This document shows, one piece after another, positions 14,375 through 25,115 of a stretch of DNA of 59,220 bases. The notes below the pieces were generated by a model that ran no database searches, had not been told where the DNA came from, and was given only the letters and a program-made list of their open reading frames with translations. This DNA is from Thermomucor indicae-seudaticae. Lineage: Eukaryota; Mucoromycota; Mucoromycetes; Mucorales; Lichtheimiaceae. The translations under genes were made by a program, and so were the position numbers. The stretch spans positions 1-59,220 of the forward strand of contig JSYX01000178.1 in assembly GCA_000787465.1 (NCBI GenBank), written 5' to 3'. Positions within the stretch are counted from its first letter, which is position 1, and every line of letters starts with the position of its first letter.

Positions 14375-15931
14375 ATGATTCAAGCAACCAGGACATGGAG
14401 CAATAAGGCATTACGGTTCGGCTCACGATTATACTCGACGCAACGGACACTTTTCCCAACACAGACGGTTCGCGCAATATTATCAGACGAGACTGCACCC
14501 GGATCCTCAGTCACTGTGCGCGCATGGGTCCGTTCTGTCCGGAAGCAGAAGCAGGTGTCTTTTGCCAATGTGAATGACGGCACTAGCCTCAAGGGAATGC
14601 AAGCCATCCTTACTAGCGAGCAAGCGGAGCAGTAAGAGACGTCAGTGAAAGATGCACGTAACATTTCACGCAAAATTGACTCGTCCTCCTTTTTTTGAAG
14701 GCTAAGCACTGGTGCCTGTGTTGAACTCAAAGGGACCATGATGGCGAGTCCTGGAAAGGAACAGAGCAAAGAACTTCAAGTATTGGATATCCGCGTCTTG
14801 GGCGAGTGTGATAGTGTAATAAAGATACCATGTTCTCAGGTAGTAGCAAGCCACTCATCGCACTTGCGCGTTTATTATTAGACATATCCTCTGCAAAAGA
14901 AACGGCATTCGTTGGAATTCTTGCGGACCATCAATCATTTACGAGCGCGTGGCAACACCGGAAGCGCCGTGCTGCGTGTACGGCATGCCGCTGGAGAAGG
15001 ACTGCATCGATTCTTTGCTCGTCACGAATTCATTCAGGTCAATACACCCATCCTGACGTCGCACGATTGTGAAGGTGGAGGCGAGGTCTTTAAAGTCACA
15101 CCATCTTCTTCGACCTCAACAACAGAATTCTTCAAGAAGCCAGCTTACCTGACTGTGTCGGGCCAGTTGCATGCGGAAATGTTGGCGTCCGCAGTATCGC
15201 GAGTCTACACATTTGGACCCGTATTCCGTGCTGAAGAATCGTTGACTTCGCGACACTTGGCAGAGTTCTGGATGCTGGAGGCCGAAATGGCCTTTATCGA
15301 TCAGTTGGACCAGTTACTGGATGTCACTGAAGCCAGCATTCGGGATACAACGAGCCATGTGATAGAAACCTGTTCTGAGGATATCCGGTTCTTTAATCAG
15401 TATGTAGATCAATCCCTTTCCGAACGACTGGAGAGGAGCCTGGCGCGACCCTTTGCGAGAATGACCTATACAGAAGCCATTGACGTGCTACAAAGGGCAC
15501 CGAAAAAGTTCAACTTTCCGACGACGTGGGGATCGAGCTTACAGTCTGAGCATGAACGATACTTGGCCTCGGAATACTGCGAAGGCCCTGTGTTTGTGAC
15601 GGACTATCCTACGGAGCAAAAACCGTTTTACATGCGTGCGAATGATGATGGCAAAACAGTATCTTGCTTTGATCTCTTGATACCGGGCGTCGGAGAACTG
15701 GTGGGTGGATCCATGCGTGAAGAGCGGTATGACGTTTTGGAAGCCAAGATGCGAGCAGCGCAAATGAATGTGGACGACTATCAGTGGTATCTTGATCTTC
15801 GCAAATACGGTAGTGCTCCACATGGCGGATACGGTATTGGCTTTGAACGCATGATGCTTTGGCTGACTGGCCTAGAGAATGTACGAGAAGTTGTACCGGT
15901 ACCTCGTTGGGTTGGTCACTGCAGATATTAG
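14375..15931 (+). CDS. SLM5: Asparaginyl-tRNA synthetase, mitochondrial type
   Basis: This class IIb synthetase attaches Asn to tRNA-Asn. The start ATG at 14375 gives a basic, hydroxylated leader (MIQATRTWSNKALRFGSRLY) that looks like a mitochondrial presequence. Then come the OB-fold anticodon-binding domain (VTVRAWVRSVRKQKQVSFAN) and, after two introns (about 14632-14700 and 14839-14883), the catalytic core: LRVRHAAGEGLHRFFARHEF with motif 1 (FIQVNTPILTSHDCEGGGEV), motif 2 (VYTFGPVFRAEESLTSRHLA, EFWMLEAEMAF) and motif 3 (GGYGIGFERMMLWLTGLENV). It ends VVPVPRWVGHCRY. GEVF and TSRHLAEFWMLE separate it from AspRS and LysRS. About 470 residues, usual for the organellar form. The cytosolic enzyme is not in the window. 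Confidence 0.92.
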
Positions 15932-16512
15932 TTAGATGTATCCAACTTTCGTGTACGGAATACTGTAAGACTAGAAGCCTTTAGATTTTGTAGCATAACC
16001 TAATAGGGCGTCTTATTGCCGTGTGCATATCATAGACCACAGTAAATGCATCAGCTCAATGTTCTACGGATGAGTCCAAGACACCCAGTTCTAATCGTTC
16101 ATTTAGGTTCAAAGTGTTCAAAAGCCAGTCTAAAGGGCATCCTAACCGCCCAGCAAGCGCCGAAGAGGAGAGCTCCACTTAACTCAAATCGCTATTGATT
16201 TTAAATGGCCGAATGTTAGTGAATATAACCATGAAGCACCGAATGGGTGCCGACGGAGCGGATTCAGTAATGTAATAACCATCTTTTTCACAATTTGGAA
16301 GGCTCTCAGAGCGTGCTCCCCTCCAGGTAATATCTGCCACCATTCTGTGCTTTCGTCAAACATGGTAGCCAAACAGAAATGATCGCCAGCAGGAATAGAA
16401 TGTATTTCACTTTTAGACATTCAGGAAAACCTAACAGGAAAAAAGGGTAACATTGTATCATCATCATCATCATGGCTTTCCAAACAACCCCTAAAGTAAA
16501 GCGATATAAATA
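15932..16512. other. Intergenic between convergent AsnRS and U2AF genes; nothing found
   Basis: About 580 bp holding both 3' UTRs. A small reverse ORF (16184-16420) has no domain and no splice partners, so I leave it out. There is a short (CAT)n run at about 16459-16472. Confidence 0.55.
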
Positions 16513-17397
16513 CTAGCGTTCACGTTCACGGTCACGTTCACGTTCACGTTCGCGTTCGCGTTCGCTATAGCGATCACTATCGTGGTAACGATCACTATCA
16601 TGTTCACGGCGCGCCTCTCGGCGCTTCTCGCGGATCGATAACCGCTGCGCTTCCATCAATTCTCGTTTCAAAGCGCGTGAGGGATGCCTGAGATGCATAA
16701 AGTTACAGAAGCCACCGCGGTTGCACTCTGCGATTTCATGTTGTCTACAGCATGCCTCCCTAAAATCGGTCACTGGTGATAGTTCAGCATAAAGCGGCCG
16801 TCCTAAAAAATGATGTACTTCCGTTAGAACCCTGCACTCAAAGAAAGAAAGAACGAAAAAGGGCATACCTGCATAGAATCGGTTGTTTAGACTCTCTACA
16901 GCTTTTCCGGCGTCCTCTTCGTAGCGGAATTGACAATACACGTTGCCAACAAGGTGATCGCCTATATTGTCACAAACGCACATTTCTTCTACTTCTCCAA
17001 ACTTTGCCAGTTCCATAAATACGTCTTCGTAAAACAAGTCAAAGTCTTGCTGTAATTGTTCTTCTGTCATTGGGCATGCTGGATTAAGGTGAACTGGGTT
17101 TTTGTACATGTTGGCGATCAGGATGGTTTGTGAGAAGGTGGGCTTGACATGCTTTCGAGAACAGCGTTCGCCGTGTCGGCATGCACCAATCTGTGAACCG
17201 CATTAATATTAGCAAGCTGATTCAAGCAGACTGTCACACGCTGGAAGTGAAGGACTCACTTTAAAGTAAAATGAGCAATTGACTCTATACAAAAAAGCGC
17301 AAAGGATGAGTCACTCTTTTGTTGCTCTTACACACATTAGTTTTTAAACTTACTTGTCCTTTTCTGTGCCGTAGATACTAGCGAGATATTCGGCCAT
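16513..17397 (-). CDS. U2AF1: U2 snRNP auxiliary factor small subunit (U2AF35)
   Basis: U2AF35 reads the AG at the 3' splice site. Exon 1 is MAEYLASIYGTEKD. A 25-nt microexon (17260-17284) codes VNCSFYFK. The next exon gives GACRHGERCSRKHVKPTFSQ, completing zinc finger 1. Then comes the RRM-like UHM domain (FYEDVFMELAKFGEVEEMCV, GNVYCQFRYEEDAGKAVESL), zinc finger 2 (CRQHEIAECNRGGFCNFMHL) and the helix ALKRELMEAQRLSIREKRRE. The C-terminus is an Arg/Glu and Arg/Asp dipeptide tail coded by a CGTTCA-like hexanucleotide repeat (16516-16562), where animals have an RS domain. An intron of 66 nt between the UHM halves (about 16801-16866) is a multiple of three and has no stop. About 235 residues. Confidence 0.95.
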
Positions 17398-18440
17398 GGT
17401 GTTCAGAGCTTGAAAGATTCAGAAAAGCCACACTGCTTATATAGCCACCTTTGCCTTGGAAGTAAGTAGAAATTTCGAAGCTTATGATTGGATCGCCCTT
17501 TGCGGAGCGGATTCGTGCTGTTTCAGCCTTCCCAGTATCTTAAACCCCACGAATGGATGGTTTTCCATGCGGGGCGCCCGCGTCATATCCATTTTTGCGA
17601 ATTGCATTGTCATGCTATGCGACACATAATACGTTAGCGCTTGAGCGTGGCCGTGTCGAACCCAAAGCTTGAAACTTTATCAAATATCTACCGTTGGATT
17701 TCATTAAGCCTTTAAACAGAAAGCAACTGCGCCGTACTGGCCATTCTCGGAGCTGAAAGCTATACAAATGCTTACGATTGGTTGTAAGCTATACATAGTG
17801 TGACAAAATATACTAATCCTCGAAATCAAGCATCATCCTTCGAGCCCCCCCCTAAATTCATAGCATAGTCAAAATTGAGCAGTGGTCACGGAAATGCACC
17901 TACAGTGATATCTCGATTAGTATTTTCATCATCAATTTTTGAATAACGCATTCTGGTGACATTGTTATCAGTACTTACACGCCAACTTTGTAACTTGCAG
18001 TATCTAAAGGCGAAATAAAAGATACAGGTACAAAAGGCGCCCTTAATTGCAGAAAGCTGTCATGCTTATTTGATGTTATTCACACAGCAGCATCGACTGT
18101 ACTTTCTTTCTTGGGGATCTATACAAAGATATAGCAGAATAAAGAATTAGATGGCATGCATTGCGCCCGTCAAAGCATGAAGCTCCGTTCTGCATTGAAA
18201 GAAAAAGCATGTTATGCAGTATAGAATGTAAAATACTAAGATGCGAAATACTAAGACGGCCCTCCGACCTTAGAAGAGGCTGCCAAACTGCATTTCCAGC
18301 TCAAGAACTGTCACTGAATGGTATAACATGGTTGTCGACCGCTACCAGCTGTAGCTTTAGTGTAAAAGCATGAGACCTTGCTGTCATGTGTTATGGATCC
18401 TTGCTCTAACGATGGCATGTGTGCTTTATAATCAATCATA

Positions 18441-18616
18441 CAGTGCCCGCGCGATATATCGATAGGGCCCGTCGCGAAAAAATGCTATCGTTATATCAAG
18501 AAGATTGTTATATCAAGTGGGCATACGCCTGGAAAAAAGAAATCCGTGATTGCAGAGGTCGATCGGTATATCGAGAATATCGATTTATCAAATATCGATA
18601 TATCGCGCGGGTACTG
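18441..18616. mobile_element. Pogo/Tc1-mariner-like MITE, 176 bp
   Basis: The two ends form a 24-bp terminal inverted repeat with one mismatch. The left end begins CAGTGCCCGCGCGATATATC; the right end, read in reverse complement, begins CAGTACCCGCGCGATATATC. Both continue GATA. TA flanks each side (18439-18440 and 18617-18618), the target site of Tc1/mariner-pogo elements, and pogo-family repeats typically begin CAGT. The interior is AT-rich with an 11-bp direct repeat (GTTATATCAAG at about 18490 and 18507) and no coding frame, so it is non-autonomous. Nearly perfect ends suggest recent movement. Confidence 0.85.
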
Positions 18617-19110
18617 TACGTTCTCAGCGTGGCGTTCCCTCTACTACTTTACTGATATCTCGGGTGACGATGTCGAACCGGATCGTTTATATACAGAATT
18701 CTGTATAGCCTTTCCGTTATTCTTCTATGGTACCGTTTCCGATTTCATAACTATTGAACACAGAACAATATCATGCTTGCGTATCTTTCTAAATTACTCT
18801 GACGCACCGACTTCCTCTGTGACATAAAATTTCTGCTAATTTATGTAAGGTATTCGCCAGGATGACTGGACACTACCACAGTTCTCTGTACCCGCATTAG
18901 TTCTGAAATTACAAATTGTGAAAAGATTCGTTCCGATAGGATCCAGATTGATAATAGGGGTGTTGTACAAGGACCCAAAATTTTTTGACACGTAATCTTT
19001 TTAGGTAATGACTTCATTCTGCCTGTGTCCATTCTCGGCGCTGGTCTCTTGCTGTTTTCGTTGCCTCGCCTCTCTCGGCAGGGCTTCCGGCAAAGCTAGT
19101 TTTATCATAA

Positions 19111-19227
19111 GAAACAGTGGTCTTAAGCGCCAGAGATCACGGAGTTGCCCTTCCTGATGTTCAAGTTCCGGAACCATGCGCCTGTGGCAAGGAGCTTAAG
19201 CGAGGCCATTTTCTGACGGACGGCTAA
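19111..19227 (+). pseudogene. Possible retroelement fragment (Cys/Gly/His scrap)
   Basis: A short open stretch between stops reads ETVVLSARDHGVALPDVQVP and then EPCACGKELKRGHFL. The CACG...GHFL spacing recalls the small metal-binding tail found after some LINE reverse transcriptases, and neighbouring frames look like frameshifted continuation. Nothing else of the element is left. Low confidence. Confidence 0.2.
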
Positions 19228-19626
19228 ACCTTGCGGACGTCAATCTTCCCGGCGATAATACGGTACGTCCTTCGACCAATTCAACCATCGGAGGCGTAAG
19301 CATCCTGACTGTCTAGTCTTCTCAACCTCGAGTCAAATGGCACTTATAGGCGGACGGATCATTTGAAAAGGAAAAACAAAGTATGACGCTATATGTATCG
19401 ACATAGTAGTCCCAGTCTTTCTGTGATCTTTGATAAAGAATGGTTATAACATGAAGCGGACAAGACCTAGCCGGCTTGCCATCACTTTGTTTACAAGATG
19501 AGGTACTTGGGTAGCTTGATGGTTAAAGTAAGTAATATAACTGTTTACGAATAGTTTTAGCAAAATAGTACATCGAGTTCAAAACGAGCAACAAGCGTTG
19601 ACTTTTAATGCGTGGGTTAAAGTGTA

Positions 19627-20545
19627 TTACTGTATCTGTTGCATTATTTTCCTGCGCCTCAAAAGAAGAGGTCCAACAAAGTCCCATGCTAGAGCCATAA
19701 TATAGGATACAAAAGAGAGCATACCGAAAAAGATGCTGACGTTGTAAAAGTCGCACCAATGATTGTAGCCGCCTGGGGAACAATGGTACTTTGCAATTTC
19801 CACAATGGTGCCTACGCCCCATAGAACCGCCATCGCCGTGTCCGTCGCTATCAGCACCGGTCGTTTCAGCTTCTTTTCGGGGCTGAACCGCCGGTAAAAG
19901 TAGAAAGGAATATGGAATAATGACCACAGTATAGACAAAATTGCCTACAAGACAACAATTAACATTCGCTCTGGTAAGTATCACTACACGGGACTGACCA
20001 CCGCAAAAAGATAGTAGAAGCAGCTCTTGTCGGAAAACGGTACTTGGTGTTTGGAATACTGCCAGGCAGAGACAAGTGATCAATATCTTTCTATCGACAC
20101 ATACGAGTCTCTTCGAACTTACCGGTGATGCGCCGGCAGCAAAACCTAAATGACCAACAGCAGCAAGTAATTGGATAATTCGCAGAATAAGACGCTTTCG
20201 AGACGGGTGGGCTGTTACGGGCAAGGGCTGCGGTTCATCGTGTATTTGGCTTTTGGACTGAGGCGTGGGTGATGACGTGTCGATCGTTGTATAGTCGTCA
20301 CCGCCGCGGGCGAACGCATCGGGAGCATTTCCATAGCGAGTTCCAGTATATTGGTAAGCATCTGCCACTGAAGATGGCTGATCCCATGCAATCTTTTGAT
20401 CTTCGTAAGGATCCATAGAGTAATATTCGGTCTTGTCGCACTCATGCTTCGGCTCATCCTCGTAAGCATTTCCGTAACGAGGGCCGCGCGTATTTTCTTG
20501 TGGAGGCATCCATGGATTGGGTTCGGGATCAGCAAAAGGGTTCAT
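19627..20545 (-). CDS. MARVEL-like four-helix membrane protein
   Basis: The start MNPFADPEPNPWMPP (20545) opens a cytosolic N-terminus of about 115 residues, rich in Asp, Tyr, Pro and Ser. Four predicted membrane helices follow: LILRIIQLLAAVGHLGFAAG; then, after an intron, SCFYYLFAV joined over another intron to AILSILWSLFHIPFYF; PVLIATDTAMAVLWGVGTIV; and FFGMLSFVSYIMALAWDFVG. It ends in a basic tail (LLLRRRKIMQQIQ). The layout and the CxFY...W C patterns (KYHCSPGGYNHWCDFYNVSI) match fungal MARVEL-domain proteins of the plasma membrane or secretory vesicles. About 265 residues, three exons. An upstream in-frame ATG at 20605 would add a hydrophobic leader and is less likely. Confidence 0.75.
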
Positions 20546-20907
20546 ATTGAAAAAGCCAAAAGAAAAGAGCAGAAAGAGAAAAGGGGAGGTGAGAATGAAA
20601 TGCAAGGTTCTGGTTTCCTCCCCTGTTAAAGGAATGGGTTTCGGCTTCAGTTCTTGACCGAAATATGGAACCTTTTGCGTTTAGTAAAGCTTATATTTAA
20701 AGAAATCATGCTGCTTTCGAAGCTTGGTATGCTTTATGAAACTTGCTCGGTCTTTTCATATGAGCCCTTTCATGCAATTGTTCAAAACCCAGCTCGCTTT
20801 CTCGCTTCGATCACACAAAAGACGCGGGACTCCGATCGGGTTTCTGATAATCCCGGCCGGCTTCATTTTCCCAACTTCTTTCTGTTTCATCTCTTGTCTA
20901 AACAACA

Positions 20908-23293
20908 ATGCCGGTACTGAATGCATTTACACTTCAGAAAAAGTACCCCATTCTGCAAGTCAACGATATCAACTCGCTCATTGACCAGTTCAAGTAAGTC
21001 GACCGGAATGCGCGCGCTTGCGTGTCTGTAGGAGTAAACGTTTCCTTTCGCTCATTCGTCGTTATTAAAGCACTCTGGACCTGGACGGCGATGGCTACCT
21101 CGACCAGCGCGAAATCCAACAAGCTTGCAAACAAACTGGTTATAGTGACAACTATGACGAGATTCGGGCTACTTTAAAAGAAGTGAGCACAAGTGGTACG
21201 ACCAAAATCGATGCCGAAGAATTTGTAGAGGTAACGTAATGCCAAGTGAAAATATTGTGTCGGGTGGAAGGGAAGGGGAGAGGTCTGTGCGCCTTTTCCG
21301 AAGACCTGGCAGTTGAAGAGAGGGGTTGAGGGAAGGGGATCGGCGTTTCAAGTCATTGATTTGCCAAGCATACTCACTGACCACGTTCTTGGCAGTTGGC
21401 TGCGCGACTCAAGGAAGGTCGCAACAAGGGCGCCTTCGACGTTCACCAACACAAGATCAGAGTTCACGGCACCAATGCCAACGTTACACATACAATTAAT
21501 GAAGATGAACGAACTGAATTTACGCGCCATATCAATAGCGTCATGGCTGGGGATGTGCATGTGGGACACCGTTTACCGATTCCAACAAACACTATGCAGC
21601 TGTTTGATGAGTGCAGGGGTATTTGAAGAAGAGAGAGAGGGGTGCGCGGATGCCGATGTATTCATTGATTCTGTTCAGATGGTCTTATTCTCTGTAAGCT
21701 GATAAACGATGCTGTACCGGACACGATCGATGAACGTGTGTTGAACGCCGGCAAGAAGATCAATAACTTTCAAATGGTGGAAAACAACAATATTGTCATC
21801 AACTCTGCGAAGGCCATTGGTTGTTCTGTTATCAATATCGGCCCGCAGGATATCATCGAAGGTCGTGAACATTTGATCCTTGGTCTTATTTGGCAGATCA
21901 TCAAGAGAGGTTTGCTGAGCAAGATTGATATCAAGCTTCACCCCGAGTTGTACCGGTTGCTTGAAGATGGCGAGACGCTGGACGAATTCCTCAAGTTACC
22001 GCCTGATCAGATTTTGTTGCGTTGGTTCAATTACCATTTGAAGGCTGCCAAATGGGAGCGCAGGTGTGCTTGGGTCTGATAATGAATGGTATAGACAGCA
22101 AACTAACAAGGAATATCTAGAGTGAACAACTTTAGCAAGGATGTTGCTGACGGTGAAAACTACACTATCCTGCTCAGTCAACTAAGGCCCGACGTCTGCA
22201 CGCGCGCACCATTGCAGGAACGGGATGTCTTGCGCCGTGCCGAAATGGTTCTTGACAATGCAGAAAAGATCAATTGTCGCAAATACCTTACACCAACGGC
22301 TTTGGTTGCGGGCAATCCGAAGCTTAACTTGGCTTTTGTGGCCCATCTGTTCAACACTTACCCTGGCCTGGAACCATTGTCTGAGGAAGAAGCACCAGAG
22401 GTCGAACCGTTGGATGCTGAAGGTGAACGTGAAGCAAGAAGTAAGTTGTTCGTTGGTATGCGATTGAATTACGGATATTAACAATGCTTACTACAAGTGT
22501 TTACTCTTTGGCTCAACAGTCTCAATGTTGATCCTGGCGTCTATAACCTCTTTGAAGACCTCAAAGACGGTCTCATTCTGTTGCAGGCCTTTGACAAGGT
22601 TGTTCCTGGCATCGTCAACTGGAGAATGGTTAGCCGTAAACAGCCGCTGTCTCGGTTCAAGATGATTGAGAATGCAAACTATGCGGTGCATCTTGGTCAA
22701 GAGCGCGGGTTTTCGCTTGTCGGTATTCAGGGCGCAGACATTGTGGACGGCACAAGGACTCTGACACTCGCTCTTGTCTGGCAACTGATGCGTGAAAACA
22801 TCATTCATACGCTGCAATCGCTCACCAAGGGCGGACGGTCAGTGACTGACCAAGACATGATACGCTGGGCCAATGAAACCGTCAAGCGGGGAGGCAAGAA
22901 CAGCCGTATGCAGTCTTTCCGGGATCCCTCGTTGCGCTCTGGAATCTTCTTCCTAGATGTGCTGAATGGCCTCAAACCTGGCTATGTCGATTACTCTTTA
23001 GTAACTCCGGGCATCACGGGTAATGTTCTTTTCTTTGGCGCCGTCTTTGATGCTTTCTGACATATGTTTGTAGACGAAGATGCTTTCAACAATGCCAAGC
23101 TTGCTATCTCTATTGCACGTAAAGTGGGAGCCACCATTTTCTTGGTACCAGAAGATATTGTGGAAGTAAGACCGAAAATGGTACGTAACAGTCAATGGAT
23201 TCATTGGATTTCAAAACCGACTGACACGGCTTTGTGTAGAACTTGACATTTATTGGCAGTCTTATGGTTGTAGACAGACAGAACCAAGCTTAA
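20908..23293 (+). CDS. SAC6: Fimbrin/plastin, actin-bundling protein
   Basis: Fimbrin cross-links actin filaments in patches and rings. It starts [20 protein letters not shown]. One clear EF-hand follows ([18 protein letters not shown]) with a weaker second EF-like segment. Then come four calponin-homology domains in two actin-binding units: CH1 ([40 protein letters not shown]), CH2 ([37 protein letters not shown]), CH3 ([40 protein letters not shown]) and CH4 ([40 protein letters not shown]). It ends [15 protein letters not shown]. About 615 residues, the usual length, in about nine exons. No missing domain. Confidence 0.95.
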
Positions 23294-23475
23294 GTATTGT
23301 TACCACTTGCATGATTTATACATAAACATTTTGATATTGTAGCAAAGGATTGATAGAGGCAGTTACGCGTCTTCTGTTCAATTTTTCTCATCATGCGGAC
23401 CCGATTGGGCGAACAAAACAGCTAGCAAACAAAAATGTGTCATTCAAATTTTTGAGAATCTCTTCCTTCCGCGTT

Positions 23476-24404
23476 ATGGCGTCCTTGCTTAGCTTCAAGT
23501 CCTGCGTTTCTTCTGTGCTCATTCGTACAGCTCATCAGGCTCAAAGAACCTACGTAGCGGCCAGGTTCTTGCGGCCGACCAAGTTCCAGAGCAGTAAGTC
23601 CAATACCTAGTTTGCAATTGCAAAAACGCGAATGTGCCTGGGGAAGGAAGAAAGCCTCATGAGAGCGCATCTAGTTTTCCATGATGTGCCAGTCAGACCT
23701 CGCTCCGGTTGGCAAGTCTTTGTACGCGAGAACATCAATGAGGTTAAGCGTGAACAGGGCAAAGTCTCTATGCCGGAGGTGACGAAAGCGCTTACGGCCA
23801 AGTGGCACCAGTTGTCCGAAACTGAAAAGGCTGTCAGTAATATTTTCACACTTAACTTTTGTCGTCAGAATTCTCACGCGCTCTATATAGCCGTACATCA
23901 AAATGTACGAAAAGGAATCAGAGGCACATCTGAAAGCTTATCAAAAGGCATTGGAAAAGGCGACGCCGCAACAGATCTATGAAGAAAACCAATTGCGTAA
24001 GCTCCACAAGTTGCCGTTGATCAAGGACCCACGTCACCCCAAGCGACCGCCTATGAGTGCTTACATGTGCTTCCGCATGGAACTGTTGAACAACGAGCCT
24101 GGATTTAAGCAGATGCCTTTAGGGGAACAAGCAAAACAGGCGAACGAACGGTTCAAAGCCATGAGTGAGCAGGAAAGAAAGGTATGAATAATACAATGAA
24201 TAATACAATGACATGGCTTAAATTAACTGAATAACATAGAAATACGAGGTATTGGCTGCAAAGAACAAGAAGGAATACGCAGAGGCGAAAGCAAAGTACA
24301 TGGCCTTAATTGATAAAACGCGTGTTCCGGAAAAGACCAAAAAGAGCAGCGGCAAGAAGACTGACAGCACCAAGAGCAAAACCCAGAAGACTGCAAAGAA
24401 ATAA
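23476..24404 (+). CDS. Mitochondrial HMG-box DNA-packaging protein (Abf2/TFAM type)
   Basis: The first exon encodes a presequence-like N-terminus (MASLLSFKSCVSSVLIRTAH, QAQRTYVAARFLRPTKFQ) rich in Arg, Ser and Ala without acids. After an intron (about 23595-23692) come two HMG boxes: box 1 RPRSGWQVFVRENINEVKRE with AKWHQLSETEKA, and box 2 PKRPPMSAYMCFRMELLNNE with ANERFKAMSEQERKKYEVLA. The tail is Lys/Ser-rich (TKKSSGKKTDSTKSKTQK). This layout fits proteins that coat and bend mitochondrial DNA. A nuclear HMG protein is possible but the leader argues against it. About 230 residues in four exons. Confidence 0.82.
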
Positions 24405-25115
24405 GTGACGCATTGGACTGTGAAAAAATAAAAGCTTTCATTTTGCTTTGATATTGCATGTCTTTACGCGCAGGCATCTGATGCTGATGCGAGCGTGATG
24501 ATGCATGCGAAGATGAGCCATAGATGGATAATATAATGCGCAAAAGATTTCTTGTTTACAGGTTGAATAGAGAAGATGACAGCAAAAACCGAACGCTGAT
24601 TGGTTGCATCCATTGGTACTCACTGAAAAGCTGTTCCGCGGAGCGGGCAAAAATCAATCAATCGCATTATCGACGCTTTCCTTTTATTGGCAATCCTTGA
24701 CGTAAAGTCACATGTGACATTACAGAAAAAAAGCTCCCTTCTGGGTGCCTAGAAATGCAACATACAATGGAAGGGGATGTCCGTTGAAGAAAAAAGGAAG
24801 CCGAGATCCCAAAAATAGGCGAGGATGCAATGGAATGATTGGTGTTTTTTTTCTTTGCATCAACCCCCAAAATGTCCTCAGGGCAACACATCTGTGTTCT
24901 GTGTCTAAAATCGAGGAAAAAAAATCAAGGTACAGCTTTTTTCTTTCCTCTTTTACTTGTTCTTCTTTGCTCGTTCGAGTATCCTGCTTTTACGTGGCAT
25001 TTATTGTTCTTTCACTACCTTTTGCCCCACTCTGTACTTTTTGCATCTGTCATAAAAGAAGTCTCCGTTGCCGCCTCAGAGTTGCAGTGACAACTCATCA
25101 AAAGCGCGTGTCGCA
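24405..25115. other. Intergenic, 3' UTR of HMG gene and promoter/leader of PAS kinase
   Basis: About 710 bp with pyrimidine-rich tracts close to the downstream ATG (about 24940-25060), typical of fungal promoters and leaders. AATAAA at about 24426 fits a polyadenylation signal for the HMG gene. Small ORFs here have no family features. Confidence 0.5.

Larger units (their letters stand above)
17398..19626. other. Gene-poor intergenic region with transposon remains
   Basis: About 2.2 kb between the U2AF start and the MARVEL-like stop. The only firm content is the MITE at 18441-18616. The sequence starting CAGTGATATCTCGATTAG at 17904, preceded by TA, looks like a lone transposon end. A hairpin-forming ACATAAA...TTTATGT pair lies at about 18821-18846. 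A Cys/Gly scrap at 19111-19227 may be a retroelement fragment. Other ORFs are short and without family features. Confidence 0.6.

Noticed and set aside
16184..16420. 78-residue reverse ORF between AsnRS and U2AF
   Set aside because: No family feature, no splice partners, and it lies in the 3' UTR zone of two convergent genes.
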